From: Spongospora subterranea
Taxonomy: Eukaryota; Endomyxa; Phytomyxea; Plasmodiophorida; Plasmodiophoridae
DNA length: 45,094 nucleotides
Assembly (NCBI GenBank): GCA_900404475.1
Contig: OUQQ01000097.1
Coordinates: 1-45,094, forward strand
Direction of reading: 5' to 3'
Under the pieces are notes generated by a model. That model worked only from the letters and a program-made list of their open reading frames with translations. It did no database searches and was not told where the DNA came from. The position numbers and the translations under genes are program-made. This document shows positions 44,441 through 45,094 of the stretch, piece after piece (positions within the stretch are counted from its first letter, which is position 1; each line of letters begins with the position of its first letter).

Positions 44441-45094
44441 CTATGTACGCCGAAAAATTGCGATTGCGCATCCAGTAAAAGGAAGAGGATTCGAACCGTT
44501 TGAAACCCGAATCAAATTCAAGACGCGACCAGCTGTTTTGATTGTTTCCCGCCGTCCCAATATAATTGCCTGGTCGGCCCAGATTGTATTCGCGAATCTG
44601 ACGACAGCACTGTTGGATAATATTAGTGAATACACGAGATTGAAATGAGTGGAATAGATCGACTGCCCCGATAGTCATTGCTAGTCCGTGACAGTAATAC
44701 ACTCAATAGGTAACATGACACTGGGACCCATTTGATGAGGTCATGCTGGTAGAGAGCGACGCCGGTAGATGCGGTGGGTTTACAGATTCTACTATTGCGA
44801 TGTACGGTGGTTGTGTTATGGCGGCGACGGCGACGGAGGATTGCCAGCAAGCTGACATCGGCGACTTCCACCGGCGCTGCGGGCATACCAACTTCAAGGT
44901 GATCACCGCGATGAGCAGGACGGGGATCCTGCCGCCGCTGAAGAGCGCCGAGCGACCAGCTTATTGAAGAGCTCGGCCCGCTGCAGGACGGGCCCGTTCA
45001 TGATAATCTCGATGACGTTGGCGTACCTTTGTGCGCCCATGATTGACAAACAGGTGGTCGTCATAAAGTCCTCATCCGTGATCTTGGATCCCGT
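44441..45094. other. right edge; possible partial gene on the minus strand
   Basis: Adjacent to the GOSR2 start nothing is clear. On the minus strand 45094-44960 is open and protein-like (SKITDEDFMTTTCLSIMG, RYANVIEIIMNGPVLQRAEL), and a hydrophobic segment IPVLLIAVITLKL follows in another frame at about 44937-44899. This suggests the 3' part of a membrane-protein gene entering from the right edge with an intron that I could not place. Confidence 0.3.

Overview
The window is nuclear DNA of a flagellated single-celled eukaryote with a compact, gene-dense genome. Genes on both strands are cut by short GT-AG introns (mostly 45-70 nt, about 100 nt at most). Flanks are often under 100 bp. There is a nuclear tRNA-Arg(UCU) with a pol III T-tract. 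Three gene products belong to cilia or are linked to them (IFT74, CFAP299 and probably an XRRA1-like protein). The lineage cannot be fixed by eye; short introns and gene content would fit a rhizarian or another compact protist. The assembly has one 70-N gap (23541-23610) and one single-N join (21045) flanked by a duplicated piece.

Left part (1-12600): possible 3' exons at the left edge; a chorismate-lyase-like protein convergent with an ERK-type MAP kinase (TEY loop); a 105-bp tandem repeat; a small spliced gene divergent from a gankyrin-like ankyrin protein; a METTL13-like methyltransferase; a small unknown gene; an equilibrative nucleoside transporter; mitochondrial IBA57; tRNA-Arg; and two further small spliced genes reconstructed by hand.

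Middle (12600-24600): a secreted MACPF/perforin-like protein, THYN1 (EVE domain), CFAP299, a four-helix membrane protein, two repeat tracts, the SEC11 signal peptidase, IFT74 (all seven exons recovered once an assembly duplication is ignored), an unresolved 1.8 kb stretch with the gap, and RRP8.

Right part (24600-45094): an acidic unknown protein head-to-head with a DH-PH RhoGEF-like protein, a repeat-rich region with a Ty1/copia relic, two hypothetical genes, an XRRA1-like LRR protein, a MED19-like lysine-rich protein, choline/ethanolamine kinase, Listerin (LTN1), a PIKfyve/Fab1 lipid kinase, and the Qb-SNARE membrin/GOSR2.

Most genes are conserved housekeeping genes: protein quality control (LTN1, gankyrin, SEC11), membrane traffic and lipids (PIKfyve, membrin, choline kinase), RNA and protein methylation (RRP8, METTL13-like), and cilia. 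No operon or single pathway links them. Recurrent themes are AATAAA signals placed inside the last codons, head-to-head start codons less than 20 bp apart, and small multi-exon genes whose exons are too short for ORF scanning.
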